From contig CACZBF010000002.1 in the NCBI GenBank assembly GCA_902779355.1, forward strand, positions 197,633 through 261,632: a DNA stretch of 64,000 nucleotides, in the 5' to 3' direction. Below are positions 35,989 to 44,694 of the stretch, one piece after another. A model generated the notes under the pieces. That model was not told the origin of the DNA. It ran no database searches and worked only from the letters and a program-made list of their open reading frames with translations. The translations under genes and the position numbers were made by a program. Each line of letters opens with the position of its first letter. The stretch's first letter is position 1. This DNA comes from an uncultured Lachnospiraceae bacterium. Lineage in GTDB: Bacteria; Bacillota; Clostridia; Lachnospirales; Lachnospiraceae.

Positions 35989-36960
35989 TTATTCCTCATC
36001 CGCGCGGCAGTTGATCACTACCACGGTACGTAATACTGCTGCAATGGGCCAGATAATCCAGGTCAGCTCCCAGTGAAATGTCAGGAAACTGACGATCAGA
36101 TAGGCGCATGTTACAAGCGGCCAGTAGATCGCCACGACCGTTTCGGCGGCTTTGCTCTTGTACTTTACAGGCGCATTTCCGGGTGCATCATACGACGCAC
36201 CGGGCACATTGATGTCATTGATCTGCAGAAGCTTTTCAAATCCGCCGTATACATTGGATGCATAGACGATCAGCAGCACACCGAAGCCGACCAGGAAAAA
36301 CATCAGGGCAGGTGCAAATGTGCTGATCCTTCCCGCAAAAAGATTCGGTACCCAGCAGATGATGCAGAGCACCACGCCAAGGGTCACACAGAGCGCGCGT
36401 ACCGATTCAAAGCTGCGCTTTCTTTCTTTGACAGCTGCGGCTGTCGCCATATCAACCCTGCAAAGCTCCGTGTTCATGAATTTCCAATCAGCATCCACAA
36501 AGTTGCTGTATACGATGAAGCCGACGCCGGCTGCGATGGATACGAACATCAGGCACACACCGCCGACCGGACTGATCCCGGAAAACAGGATCGTCCAACC
36601 CACAGCGATGATGCAGCACATCACGCCGATTGCGCGAAAAATAGATTTCTTCGTGTTGTTAGCAAGATACGCCATCGCTTCATCCATCGAGATCTGTCTG
36701 CGCGGCACTTCGCTCTCCTTCGCGCGCGTTTCCTCGACCTCTTTGGAAAGACCGAGGTCATCCGCCAGTTCATCGAGGTTTCCGAATTCGGAAATGACCG
36801 TCCCGACGGCTGTGTTTTCACTCTGGCCTTCGCTGATCAGCTCGTTGTATTTGTCCTCCATCATCTGGAGAAGCTCCGCCTTGGCTTTCCGCACTTCTGC
36901 GGTGTTCGGCAGTGAGGCAAACATTGTCTCAAGGTAATTTTTGATGGTTTCCATTTTCAT
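35989..36960 (-). CDS. HAAS-domain (DUF1700-type) membrane protein
   Basis: 323 residues. The N-terminal ~80 residues are a HAAS/DUF1700 helical domain (YLETMFASLPNTAEVRKAKA, then TVISEFGNLDELADDLGL). At least six membrane helices follow. In related modules this domain interacts with the PadR regulator. The ATG overlaps the padR stop by 4 bp, which supports a coupled regulator-sensor pair. Confidence 0.88.
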   Translation of the reverse strand: MKMETIKNYLETMFASLPNTAEVRKAKAELLQMMEDKYNELISEGQSENTAVGTVISEFGNLDELADDLGLSKEVEETRAKESEVPRRQISMDEAMAYLANNTKKSIFRAIGVMCCIIAVGWTILFSGISPVGGVCLMFVSIAAGVGFIVYSNFVDADWKFMNTELCRVDMATAAAVKERKRSFESVRALCVTLGVVLCIICWVPNLFAGRISTFAPALMFFLVGFGVLLIVYASNVYGGFEKLLQINDINVPGASYDAPGNAPVKYKSKAAETVVAIYWPLVTCAYLIVSFLTFHWELTWIIWPIAAVLRTVVVINCRADEE

Positions 36961-37304
36961 TCTCCTTTATCTGCAATGAACTTTTCGATCACTTCCCGCG
37001 TCACGTCCCACTCCTCACATTTCGTGCCGTAATAAGCCTTGCCTTCGTCTGTGATGCGGTAATAAGTCCGTTTCTTTCCGTTTCCTTTCGGATCCTCATC
37101 CGCGATAAATGATTCGATGTACCTGTTCTTCTCCATGCGTGTGAACGCTGAGTAGAGTGTCGTTTCCTTGATGGCGTATTTCCCGTCCGAGATCTCTTTG
37201 ATCTGCCGGGAAATGCCGTAGCCATACGACGGCTCTTTCATGAGAATGCTCAGGATGATGGTATCATTGTATCCGCGGATCACATCGCTGCTGATTTCTA
37301 CCAT
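36957..37304 (-). CDS. PadR-family transcriptional regulator
   Basis: 115 residues with the PadR winged helix: ILSILMKEPSYGYGISRQI, the wing TYYRITDEGKAYY, and a short C-terminal dimerisation helix. These proteins repress envelope or efflux genes and often their own operon. It is the first gene of the module, preceded by the ribosome site CGGGAGGAATCAT, a tandem repeat array and a consensus promoter. Confidence 0.93.
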   Translation of the reverse strand: MVEISSDVIRGYNDTIILSILMKEPSYGYGISRQIKEISDGKYAIKETTLYSAFTRMEKNRYIESFIADEDPKGNGKKRTYYRITDEGKAYYGTKCEEWDVTREVIEKFIADKGE

Positions 37305-37349
37305 ATGATTCCTCCCGGGCTCTGCCCTTTATTCTGTTTTCCTCCGACA

Positions 37350-37419
37350 GTCGTACCACGCCGGTCGTACTACGTGTGCCGTGCTATGTGTGTCGTACTA
37401 CGTCTGTCGTACTATGTCT
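37350..37419. repeat. Five 14-bp tandem repeats upstream of padR
   Basis: Five units begin at 37350, 37364, 37378, 37392 and 37406, with consensus GTCGTACTACGTGT. The core CGTACTACG is itself a near palindrome. The array starts just after the predicted padR transcription start, so it would lie in the 5' leader as DNA and RNA. It is best explained as a multi-site operator, most simply for PadR. Together with the promoters it fills the 301-bp gap between padR and the GH3 gene. Confidence 0.75.
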
Positions 37420-37428
37420 GATGAGGTA

Positions 37429-37457
37429 AATATACAACTCCTGTTTTCGGTTGTCAA
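37429..37457 (-). promoter_or_regulatory. Consensus sigma-70 promoter for the padR operon
   Basis: The minus strand has a perfect TTGACA (37452-37457), a 17-bp spacer and TATATT (37429-37434). Transcription should begin near 37422, right at the edge of the 14-bp repeat array. Confidence 0.75.
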
Positions 37458-37512
37458 CAACTTTTTTGAAAAAAACTTCCGGCGTGAAAATGACGCCGTG
37501 TCCGGCCGTTTC

Positions 37513-37542
37513 TTGACAAGCCTTGCGCTGATTTGTTATGTT
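37513..37542 (+). promoter_or_regulatory. Sigma-70 promoter for the GH3 gene
   Basis: TTGACA (37513-37518) is followed after 17-18 bp by TTATGT/TATGTT. The transcript would have a leader of about 55 nt before the lipoprotein start. Confidence 0.6.
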
Positions 37543-37605
37543 TCAGATAGTCATGGAAGATACATGAATGAACTGTATGATCTGTCAAATGGGAGGACTT
37601 CTTGT

Positions 37606-39465
37606 ATGAACTACCGGAAAATCATTGCACTGCTGCTTCCTCTGTCTTTGCTGCTTGCTTCCTGCGCACCGGCTGCACAGGCCGCATCGCCGGGACAGGC
37701 GGCTGTTTCACAGGAGGCAGCTGCAGAAGGCATTGGAAAATACGACGGCATGACGGCGGAGGAGATCGTCGATACGCTGACGCTTGACCAGAAGGCTGCA
37801 CAGATGGTAGAGGGCGCGATCTATTGCATCAGTGATGCGCAGATGCAGCAATACGACTATGGTTCCGTCCTTTCCAAATTCGATGAGCTGCCGAATCCTA
37901 CGGATCAGGAGTGGCTTCAGATCGTCAATGCCTATCAGCACGACGCACTTTCTTCCGAAGCAGCAATCCCTTATATCTACGGGCAGGACAGCGTACACGG
38001 CGTCAACTATGCCTCCGGCAGCGTGATCTTTCCGCAGAACATCAATATGGGCGCTGCCAACGACCCGGCCCTGATGAAGGAGTACGGTGCGCTTGTAGGA
38101 TCGGATATCGTCCACACGGGGATGCTCCTGAACTTTTCCCCCTGCGTGGATGCGGCCCAGGATCCCAGATGGGGCCGGACTTACGAATGCTTTTCCAATG
38201 AAAACGAGATCGTGAAAAACCTTTCCGTCCCTTACGCAGAAGGCCTCTTGTCCGAAGGCGTCGTGGTCTGTGCCAAGCATTTCTTCGGCGGCGGATATAC
38301 GCAGTACGGGAGCGGCGAGAATTCCGACTCGGTTGCCAGGCTCATCGACCGCGGGGATGCGCAGATGTCAGAGGAAGAAATCGCAGCGCAGCTTTCCGTA
38401 TACGAAGCCCTGATCAACGCAGGCGTGCAATCCATCATGATCTCCCACTCTTCCCTTTGGGGGACGAAGATGCATGAGAATGCAGAGTATATCCGTTATC
38501 TGAAGGAGGATCTCGGATTTGACGGTTTTATCCTGTCTGACTGGGATTCCATTGAGAAATGCTCCGGCGCAAATGTGAAAGATAATGTAATCCTCTGCAT
38601 CAACGCCGGCCTGGATATGCTGATGGAAGCGGAACACTATGAAGAATGCCGACAGTATATCGTTGAGGCGGTCCAGGAAGGCGGCATCAGCGAGGAACGT
38701 GTCAACGATGCAGTCACGAGGATCCTGAAAGTAAAAATGGACGCGGGCCTTTTCCGGGATCCTTATCTGGAAGAGATGGACCCCACCTATGAATACGGGA
38801 GCGAGAAGTCGCATCAGGTGGCAAGGGAACTGGCGGCAAAATCGTTCGTGCCGCTGAAAGCCGGAAAGCATCTGACCATCGAAAAAGGGATGAAGGTTTA
38901 TGTGACCGGACCCGCAGCTACGGATACCGGCGCTCTTTGCGGCGGCTGGACTTATCTTTGGCAGGGTGCAAGCGATACGCTTTATGACGAGCGGATTCTT
39001 CCGAATGACCCCACGATCCTGGAAGCGCTGAGTGCTGCCGCCACAGAAAACGGCTTTGAAATCATCACGGATCCGAAACAGATCGGGGACTGCGATCTGG
39101 TGCTGCTGTGTGTCGGCGAGCATCCCTATGCGGAATGGGAAGGCGACACCGAGGATCTTTCCATCGTGGGGGATATGGCACTAGACGGAAACAAGCAGGC
39201 GATCGAAGAAGCCGCTGCATCCGGGAAGCCCACGCTGACGCTGATCATCGCCGGGCGCAATGTGCTCATCAACGATTATCTCGATAACTGGGATTCCTGC
39301 ATCATGTGCTATCTGCCTGGATCGGAAGGCGGAAACGCCGTAGCAGACGTGCTGACCGGAGCGGTCGATCTCACCGGCACGCTCCCCATGCCCTACTACT
39401 CTTCCGTTTCCCAGATCGGCAGCGGAGAGTGCTGGCATGAAACCGGGTGGAATGCGTTGCAGTAA
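37606..39465 (+). CDS. Glycoside hydrolase family 3 lipoprotein (beta-glucosidase type)
   Basis: 619 residues. It starts at the ATG preceded by GGGAGGA, giving a lipoprotein signal (LLLPLSLLLASC) and a lipid-anchored exoenzyme; the frame stays open 225 bp further upstream but without a ribosome site. The GH3 N-terminal barrel has CAKHFFGGG and the nucleophile Asp312 in ILSDWDS. The C-terminal alpha/beta sandwich domain includes LCVGEHPYAEWEGD. It probably hydrolyses beta-glucosides or xylosides; the exact sugar cannot be read. It is divergent from padR and stands alone. Confidence 0.93.
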   Translation: MNYRKIIALLLPLSLLLASCAPAAQAASPGQAAVSQEAAAEGIGKYDGMTAEEIVDTLTLDQKAAQMVEGAIYCISDAQMQQYDYGSVLSKFDELPNPTDQEWLQIVNAYQHDALSSEAAIPYIYGQDSVHGVNYASGSVIFPQNINMGAANDPALMKEYGALVGSDIVHTGMLLNFSPCVDAAQDPRWGRTYECFSNENEIVKNLSVPYAEGLLSEGVVVCAKHFFGGGYTQYGSGENSDSVARLIDRGDAQMSEEEIAAQLSVYEALINAGVQSIMISHSSLWGTKMHENAEYIRYLKEDLGFDGFILSDWDSIEKCSGANVKDNVILCINAGLDMLMEAEHYEECRQYIVEAVQEGGISEERVNDAVTRILKVKMDAGLFRDPYLEEMDPTYEYGSEKSHQVARELAAKSFVPLKAGKHLTIEKGMKVYVTGPAATDTGALCGGWTYLWQGASDTLYDERILPNDPTILEALSAAATENGFEIITDPKQIGDCDLVLLCVGEHPYAEWEGDTEDLSIVGDMALDGNKQAIEEAAASGKPTLTLIIAGRNVLINDYLDNWDSCIMCYLPGSEGGNAVADVLTGAVDLTGTLPMPYYSSVSQIGSGECWHETGWNALQ

Positions 39466-39529
39466 AGGAAGATCACCTGTCAGTTTCATATCTCGTACCT
39501 CCTTTTTTCAGGCCTTCTCCGTTCCTCGC

Positions 39530-39559
39530 TATTATATACGACAAACTTTCGTTTGTGGC
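39530..39559. repeat. 30-bp hairpin repeat, copy 2
   Basis: This copy matches 35112-35141 at 24 of 30 positions. The hairpin ACAAAC-TTTC-GTTTGT is perfect here. It lies between the convergent GH3 and DUF1349 genes and is followed by GTTTTTAT on the plus strand, so it may double as a weak terminator for the GH3 gene. Confidence 0.6.
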
Positions 39560-39589
39560 CGTTTTTATAGAGCAGCGAAGATCTTTTTA

Positions 39590-40195
39590 TCAGTCGGGCT
39601 GCTGTCCGTCATGTGCTTTCCACACACATTCCGTAAGGCTCATATCTGTAAATACGGCTTTAAAACTGGATTCTTCCGGGCTGCAGGCATATATGCCAAA
39701 TCTGATCTTTCCTGCACCCTCCCACATATGGCAGATTCGCATCTGACTGTAGTTTTTCCCGTCACTTGAACATTCAATACAGTAGTCATCTTCTCTGCGG
39801 CTAAAACGATACCACATAGACTTCACATCAGAAGGAATCTCCGTGGTCGCCCAGTCAGAATATCCATGATTTGTCACCACAGAACCAAGATGCTGGAATG
39901 TTTCGTTTTCATACTCCACAGACCCTTTCAGCCAGTTCTCGCTATCCAGATACATCACGATCCCGCACTGGTCAAACCGATGGTGACTATCAGAAAAGTC
40001 CGTCTTTACCACGAACGAGAAGAACTTATCCTCTGTCTCCATCTGAAACACGGGCGCGTTATCATTCCGAAAGTGATAATAGGTTCGCTGCCACAGGTCT
40101 GTATGGGGCTCCGTCGTGATTTCAATCCGATCCGGCTGCACCGTGTATCCCGCAGGTTCCCTTGTCCATTTCATTTCTGATACGATCTGCTTCAT
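39590..40195 (-). CDS. DUF1349-family protein
   Basis: 201 residues, a concanavalin/lectin-like beta-sandwich family with the conserved stretches FQMETEDKFFSFVVKTDF, DQCGIVMYLDSENWLKGSVE and MWYRFSRREDDYCIE. No signal peptide. Family members are thought to bind carbohydrates, but function is not established. It converges on the GH3 gene, so a link to sugar use is possible. Confidence 0.85.
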   Translation of the reverse strand: MKQIVSEMKWTREPAGYTVQPDRIEITTEPHTDLWQRTYYHFRNDNAPVFQMETEDKFFSFVVKTDFSDSHHRFDQCGIVMYLDSENWLKGSVEYENETFQHLGSVVTNHGYSDWATTEIPSDVKSMWYRFSRREDDYCIECSSDGKNYSQMRICHMWEGAGKIRFGIYACSPEESSFKAVFTDMSLTECVWKAHDGQQPD

Positions 40196-40234
40196 TTCAA
40201 ATCACGTTCCTTTTTGTACTGCTGCTTTTTGCCG

Positions 40235-40516
40235 TCAATTCATTGTCAGTCCGTGGCCGAAACCATAGATCAGAATTCCTATCCAGATCACCAGAAATAA
40301 CGGCACCAGAATCCGGAACTTCCACTTTCTGGTCTTATGATGCCAGACAAACATGCCAAGCAACGCGCCCGCCGCTCCGCCGATCGCAGCAAACAAGACC
40401 AGCGTGGCTTCCGGAATCCGCCAGCGTTTTTTCACAGCCCTGTATTTGTCGATCCCGTACAAAATAAAGGCTATGACACTTATGATCAAAAGATAAATAC
40501 ACACCCATTTCATCAT
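40235..40516 (-). CDS. DUF1294 small membrane protein
   Basis: 93 residues with three hydrophobic segments and the family motif YGIDKYRAVKKRWRIPE followed by GGAAGALLGMFVWHHKTRK. Function unknown. Its start overlaps the Smr gene stop by 4 bp, the last gene of an msrA-smr-DUF1294 operon. Confidence 0.88.
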   Translation of the reverse strand: MMKWVCIYLLIISVIAFILYGIDKYRAVKKRWRIPEATLVLFAAIGGAAGALLGMFVWHHKTRKWKFRILVPLFLVIWIGILIYGFGHGLTMN

Positions 40517-40764
40517 AATTCTCTTAACACAAGCTCCGTAATTCCCGGATTTGATCCCTGTTTGATACGTTTTACCTTCTCATTGCGACCATAGGAAAAC
40601 TCCTCCTCGATCGCATCGCGGATCCTTGTGCCACCATGATAGCCATGGATCAGTCTGATGATATAAACGCCGGATGAAGCCTTTTTCACTTCACTCTCTG
40701 CCTTTTTGATGGCTTCCTCCACTCTGAGGCCGTGGAGATCCACCTCGATCACACCTGATGTCAT
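40513..40764 (-). CDS. Small stand-alone Smr-domain protein
   Basis: 83 residues, essentially a bare Smr domain: EVDLHGLRVEEAI at the start and LIHGYHGGTRIRDAI (HGxxGG-type) in the middle. Related domains have nuclease or nucleic-acid-binding activity. The ATG overlaps the msrA stop (ATGA), which sets the start; a longer frame would run into msrA. Confidence 0.82.
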   Translation of the reverse strand: MTSGVIEVDLHGLRVEEAIKKAESEVKKASSGVYIIRLIHGYHGGTRIRDAIEEEFSYGRNEKVKRIKQGSNPGITELVLREL

Positions 40765-41288
40765 GCTTTGTTTGCTCCCGAAGAAACAGTGGACGGTTCT
40801 GCGTCTTTCAATCTCATCATCTCCGGTCTGATATGGCAATACCCACCGGGATTTTTATCCAGATACTTCTGATGATATTCTTCCGCGTTGTAAAAGGATT
40901 TTAGCGGCATGACTTCCACCGCCAGCGGAACCTGATATTCTTTCCTTTTCAATTCCATGAATCCATCTATATCCGGAAGCATTTCAGGATCCGTATAGTA
41001 AATACCCGTGCGGTACTGGATTCCGGTATCGCCGCCCTGCCGGTTCACCGAAGTCGGATCGATCACCAGAAAATAGTACTCCAGTAATTGCCGGATCGTT
41101 ATGATCTTCTCATCATAAACGATCTTTACTGTTTCCGCATGACCGCTGTTATTGCATACTTCCTCATATGTGGGGTTTTCTTTGTCCCCATTTGCATACC
41201 CCACGGTCGTTTCCATGACACCGGCAAACTGGTCAAAAAACTTCTGTGTTCCCCAGAAGCAGCCTCCGGCAAGATAGATTGTTTTCAT
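40761..41288 (-). CDS. msrA: Peptide methionine sulfoxide reductase MsrA
   Basis: MsrA reduces Met-S-sulfoxide in proteins. 175 residues with the catalytic GGCFWG near the N-terminus (Cys10), GYANGD and the tail motif YHQKYLDKNPGGYC. The ATG at 41288 has AGGGG at the right distance; a GTG lies six bases earlier. No MsrB domain or gene is adjacent. A separate free-Met-R-sulfoxide reductase is found ~9 kb away. Confidence 0.96.
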   Translation of the reverse strand: MKTIYLAGGCFWGTQKFFDQFAGVMETTVGYANGDKENPTYEEVCNNSGHAETVKIVYDEKIITIRQLLEYYFLVIDPTSVNRQGGDTGIQYRTGIYYTDPEMLPDIDGFMELKRKEYQVPLAVEVMPLKSFYNAEEYHQKYLDKNPGGYCHIRPEMMRLKDAEPSTVSSGANKA

Positions 41289-41341
41289 ATTCACCCCTGT
41301 AATCGAGCTGTTTCTATTCGTCTTCCAGATGTTCTCTTTTC

Positions 41342-41350
41342 ATCATAGCA
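41342..41350 (-). promoter_or_regulatory. Possible extended -10 promoter for msrA
   Basis: The minus strand reads TTGCTATGAT (TGnTATGAT), about 54 bp before the msrA start. The -35 is not clear. Confidence 0.35.
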
Positions 41351-41421
41351 AAAAAGAAATCCTCTTGCACTCCTACCGCTGTAGTTTAGAAAAAATTTAG
41401 AAATATTTTAGACTTTCTTTA

Positions 41422-41451
41422 TTGCTTTTGCGCTTTTTGCCATGCTATAGT
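41422..41451 (+). promoter_or_regulatory. Promoter for the Rpn-family gene
   Basis: TTGCTT and TATAGT are 18 bp apart, and TGC before the -10 adds an extended element. A short hairpin CCGCC-GTTC-GGCGG (41465-41478) follows in the leader, and AGGAGG precedes the ATG at 41520. Confidence 0.55.
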
Positions 41452-41519
41452 ATCTCTTGTCGCACCGCCGTTCGGCGGGGCAATTCTAACTATCATTTCT
41501 ATTTTCAGGAGGTATCCTC

Positions 41520-42434
41520 ATGTCTGCGAAGCAATCCAATGTCACCCATTCACTTCTCGACTCCGCAACAGGTCCCATCCGATACAAGATGACAAATGAC
41601 CTTATGTTCAAGGCAGTTCTTCAGAGCAACAACCATGTGCTGACTGGTTTGGTCTGCGCGCTACTCCACTTGGATGAAAGCGCTGTGAAATCTGCTGTGG
41701 TCCAGAATCCGATCATACCGGGCGAAAAAATCGATGATAAGAATGTTGTTCTCGATGTCAAATTACTCCTCAACAACAATGCGATCATAGACATCGAGAT
41801 GCAGGTCGAAAATGAAAAAGATTGGGTAGAACGTGCCTCGTACTATCTTTGTCGGAATTATTCAAACCTCGAATCAGGGCAGGGCTACCTGAACGTGAAG
41901 CCCTCCTATCATATCGGATTTCTCGACTATACTTTGTTTCCTGATCATCCTGAATTCTATGCAACCTATCTGTTCATGAATAAGCGCACCCATCAGATTT
42001 TTACTGACAAACTGCGCATCTCTGTGATAGACTTAAACCACATAGATCTCGCAACCGAAGAGGATCGGCGTCATAAGATCGACCAATGGGCTCGCCTCTT
42101 CAAAGCAAAAACCTGGGAGGAACTCAAAATGCTGTCTGTATCTGATTCCATTTGGGCTGAAGCCGGGGAAACCATCTTGAAGATATCGGCTGACGAGCGT
42201 ATGCGCCAGCTTATAGAAGCGCGCGAGGACTACCATCGTCGACAGATTGATGCACAAACTCTCTTTGATAGAGCGATAAAGGAACGGGATGAAGCAAATT
42301 CAAAACTAGAGGCAACAACTGCTGAGTTGGAAACTAAAACCGCTGAACTTAGCAAATCCAAAGCCGAGCTCGAAGACAAAGACCGTCAGATCGCCGAATT
42401 AAAAGAACAGCTCGCGGCGAAATCAAACCCATAA
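41520..42434 (+). CDS. Rpn-family recombination-promoting nuclease / PD-(D/E)XK transposase-like protein
   Basis: 304 residues. The N-terminal 200 match the Rpn/PDDEXK family: KMTNDLMFKAVLQ, the nuclease core DVKLLLNNNAIIDIEMQVE, and LSYHIGFLDY-type segments. A C-terminal heptad coiled coil (about 245-304) is rich in Glu, Lys, Ala and Leu. Members cleave DNA and can promote RecA-independent recombination; many are present in multiple copies. An AGGAGG ribosome site is present. Confidence 0.85.
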   Translation: MSAKQSNVTHSLLDSATGPIRYKMTNDLMFKAVLQSNNHVLTGLVCALLHLDESAVKSAVVQNPIIPGEKIDDKNVVLDVKLLLNNNAIIDIEMQVENEKDWVERASYYLCRNYSNLESGQGYLNVKPSYHIGFLDYTLFPDHPEFYATYLFMNKRTHQIFTDKLRISVIDLNHIDLATEEDRRHKIDQWARLFKAKTWEELKMLSVSDSIWAEAGETILKISADERMRQLIEAREDYHRRQIDAQTLFDRAIKERDEANSKLEATTAELETKTAELSKSKAELEDKDRQIAELKEQLAAKSNP

Positions 42435-42541
42435 TTATATTTTAGTTATCCCCAACACTTCCGATCTCCGTGTAGATCATGCCGCTTTTTCCTCTGTCTA
42501 GCCGTTACAATACAGGTTTCCATTTTTCCTCGTAATCTGCC

Positions 42542-42949
42542 TCACGTATTTCTGATCAGTTTCTTCCCGCACTCCGGGCAGCGGATCTCGATCCTGCCCT
42601 TCCCTTTCGGGACACGGAGCACCTTTCTGCAGTCCTTGCAAAGGAAGTATTTATGCGTCCCTCGGTCCTTGATATTCAGTCGGATCACGGTAAAGAACGG
42701 CCGGATGCGGCTGACAAACAGCAGGTACTTCTGCCGTTCTTCCAAACGTTTCGGGATGTTCCTTGATGTCATACGGAACAGGTTAAACCCGATCAGAACA
42801 AGAGCAGCCAGCGACAGAAATCGAAGCGGTCTGATCAACGACAAAAGCAATAAGACGATACCGAGGATATTGAGCATCTTAGTCAGCTCATCTATCCCGT
42901 ATCGTCCCTGCATCCAAATGGTAAGCTTACGTCTTAATTCTTCCAACAT
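42542..42949 (-). CDS. Small membrane protein with C-terminal zinc ribbon
   Basis: 135 residues. Two adjacent hydrophobic segments (about 25-60) are followed by a cytoplasmic C-terminal zinc ribbon (CKDC...CPEC). The family is common in Firmicutes, with unknown function. It sits 8 bp downstream of the TerB-like gene and is likely cotranscribed with it. Confidence 0.75.
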   Translation of the reverse strand: MLEELRRKLTIWMQGRYGIDELTKMLNILGIVLLLLSLIRPLRFLSLAALVLIGFNLFRMTSRNIPKRLEERQKYLLFVSRIRPFFTVIRLNIKDRGTHKYFLCKDCRKVLRVPKGKGRIEIRCPECGKKLIRNT

Positions 42950-42957
42950 TTTTCAGC

Positions 42958-43365
42958 TCACACGCTCTCCAAAATCTGCTCTCTCTTCTTTTTGAGCGCT
43001 TCGGTTTCTTTTACAAGCTCGACAATTTCTTTTACTTTATCTTCTTCCACGTTCAGATGGTCTGCCGCGCCTTTGATCCCTTGATATTCTGCTTCGCCAA
43101 TGACGCCGTCCGCACACGCCAAGATCATCATCTGATACAAAAGCTGCAGCTTTGTGCTTCTTTCCTCAATTTGATCGAGGTTTTCCTCGAGCGTTTCTTT
43201 TCCGCTCAGGACAGCCGATTGAATATTGGAAACTTCGTCGCTGCCGAGTCCGATCTCCACACCCAATGTCTGGTAGTAGGACAACTCCGTAATATCCGTA
43301 TCGCTGTCAGCCTTTGCCACACATAAAAGCGCTTTCAAAAATGGTATCTTCTCATTTCGTTTCAT
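42958..43365 (-). CDS. TerB-like protein
   Basis: 135 residues, all helical. The repeated acidic loops AKADSDTDITELSYYQT and ACADGVIGEAEYQGIKG match the TerB (tellurite-resistance-like) fold, which binds metal ions at acidic residues. The C-terminal helix is charged. No other ter genes are nearby, so resistance is not implied. Confidence 0.78.
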   Translation of the reverse strand: MKRNEKIPFLKALLCVAKADSDTDITELSYYQTLGVEIGLGSDEVSNIQSAVLSGKETLEENLDQIEERSTKLQLLYQMMILACADGVIGEAEYQGIKGAADHLNVEEDKVKEIVELVKETEALKKKREQILESV

Positions 43366-43459
43366 GTTTTCCCTCCAAATACATAAACTACAACGCTGTC
43401 TCTATCATAACAGAAAAAAGTGCTGCTTGCACGCCTGTTACTTCAGGTTGGAAAACTCC

Positions 43460-44599
43460 CTATGTAGCCTTTGACTTCCTCATATCTTCAAACATCTTCT
43501 TCGCGGCAGCAAGATACAACTCCTCTGCTTTTTCCATCGCTTCCGCGAGCGGCATATGATCCGGTTTCGTTGCATATAGTTCTGTGATCCCGTACTGCTT
43601 CAACACTTCTGCGCCGGGCGCGATCATACCGCACAGACCAACTGCCGGAATGTCTGCTTTCTTTGCGCGCAGTCCGACTCCCTGCATAACTTTCCCGTGG
43701 CAGCTCTGTTCATCTGCTCTGCCCTCTCCCGTCACGATCAGGTCCGCACCTTTGATGAGCCGGTCAAACTGTACCAGATCCAGCATTGTTTCAATGCCTG
43801 ATCGCACCTGCCCCTGCAAAAAAACATGCAGTGCAGCGCCAAGCCCACCGGCGGCGCCTGCGCCGGAAACACAGTCGCAGTCTATACCAAAGTTCGTCTT
43901 GATCACGTCACGATAATTTTGCATTCCTTCTTCCAGTAACTTAAGGTCATCCGCCGAGGCACCTTTCTGCGGGCCGAAGGTCATCGTGGCTCCGTTTTCT
44001 CCGCAGAGCGGATTCGTGACATCACTCATGATCGTAAGCTTCGCATTTCCTGCCTCTTTCAATAAACCGGAAGCATTGATGCTTTTCACCCTTCCAAGGT
44101 CTGCTCCGATTCCGGCCAATTCCACACCGCTTTCATCAAGAAAGCGAATCCCCAGAGCACGCATGCAGCCCATCCCGCCATCATTCGTCGCAGAGCCTCC
44201 GATCGTGATCGTGATCTTTTGGCATCCGCGAAGTAGCGCATCCCGGATCAGTTCGCCGGTCCCAAAGGTTGATGTGAAAAGCGGATTTCTCTCTGACTCC
44301 GTCAGAAGCGTCAGCCCGGAAGCCGCAGCCATTTCGATCACTGCCGAGCCGTCGGAAAGGATCCCATAGGAGGACAGGATCTGGCGGTTCAAAGGGTCAT
44401 GCACCGAAATGGTTTCTTTTCTTCCCTGCTCTGCGAAAAGCACCGCTTCCAAGGTCCCTTCTCCTCCGTCTGCGATCGGGACGATCACGGTTTCGCATTC
44501 CCCATAGACGGATTGTGCCGCTGTCTGCAGCAGCTCGCCTGTTCTTTTGCTGGAAAGACTGCCTTTCAAGGAGTCCGAAACAAATACGAGTTTCATCAT
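43460..44599 (-). CDS. Glycerate kinase (GlxK/GarK type)
   Basis: This enzyme phosphorylates D-glycerate. The core has FVSDSLKGSLSS at the start, PIADGGEGTLEA, the GGSATNDGGMGC loop and GEGRADEQSCHGK near residue 285. About 379 residues from the ATG chosen; the frame stays open 200 bp upstream but shows no family sequence there. No strong ribosome site is seen, so the start is uncertain by a few codons. It is divergent from the radical SAM gene. Confidence 0.92.
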   Translation of the reverse strand: MMKLVFVSDSLKGSLSSKRTGELLQTAAQSVYGECETVIVPIADGGEGTLEAVLFAEQGRKETISVHDPLNRQILSSYGILSDGSAVIEMAAASGLTLLTESERNPLFTSTFGTGELIRDALLRGCQKITITIGGSATNDGGMGCMRALGIRFLDESGVELAGIGADLGRVKSINASGLLKEAGNAKLTIMSDVTNPLCGENGATMTFGPQKGASADDLKLLEEGMQNYRDVIKTNFGIDCDCVSGAGAAGGLGAALHVFLQGQVRSGIETMLDLVQFDRLIKGADLIVTGEGRADEQSCHGKVMQGVGLRAKKADIPAVGLCGMIAPGAEVLKQYGITELYATKPDHMPLAEAMEKAEELYLAAAKKMFEDMRKSKAT

Positions 44600-44670
44600 G
44601 TTTTCATTGTGGCGCATTTCCGCTGATGATTCAATCGGTATTTGAAAGTCATCCGCTATGTTCCTAATCG

Positions 44671-44679
44671 TGGTACAAT
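44671..44679 (+). promoter_or_regulatory. Extended -10 promoter for the radical SAM gene
   Basis: TGGTACAAT (TGnTACAAT) lies 61 bp before the start codon with a poor -35. The transcript would begin just before a perfect 10-bp inverted repeat. Confidence 0.45.
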
Positions 44680-44694
44680 AAGTCGAAAGACAAC

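Noticed and set aside
37350-37419. CRISPR array
   Set aside because: The 14-bp units are contiguous without spacers and no cas genes are present.
41520-42434. Insertion sequence around the Rpn-family gene
   Set aside because: No terminal inverted repeats or target duplication were seen around the gene; the family is usually stand-alone.
42958-43365. Tellurite-resistance operon
   Set aside because: Only a single TerB-like domain is present, with a zinc-ribbon membrane protein; no TerC, TerD or TerA-like genes are adjacent.
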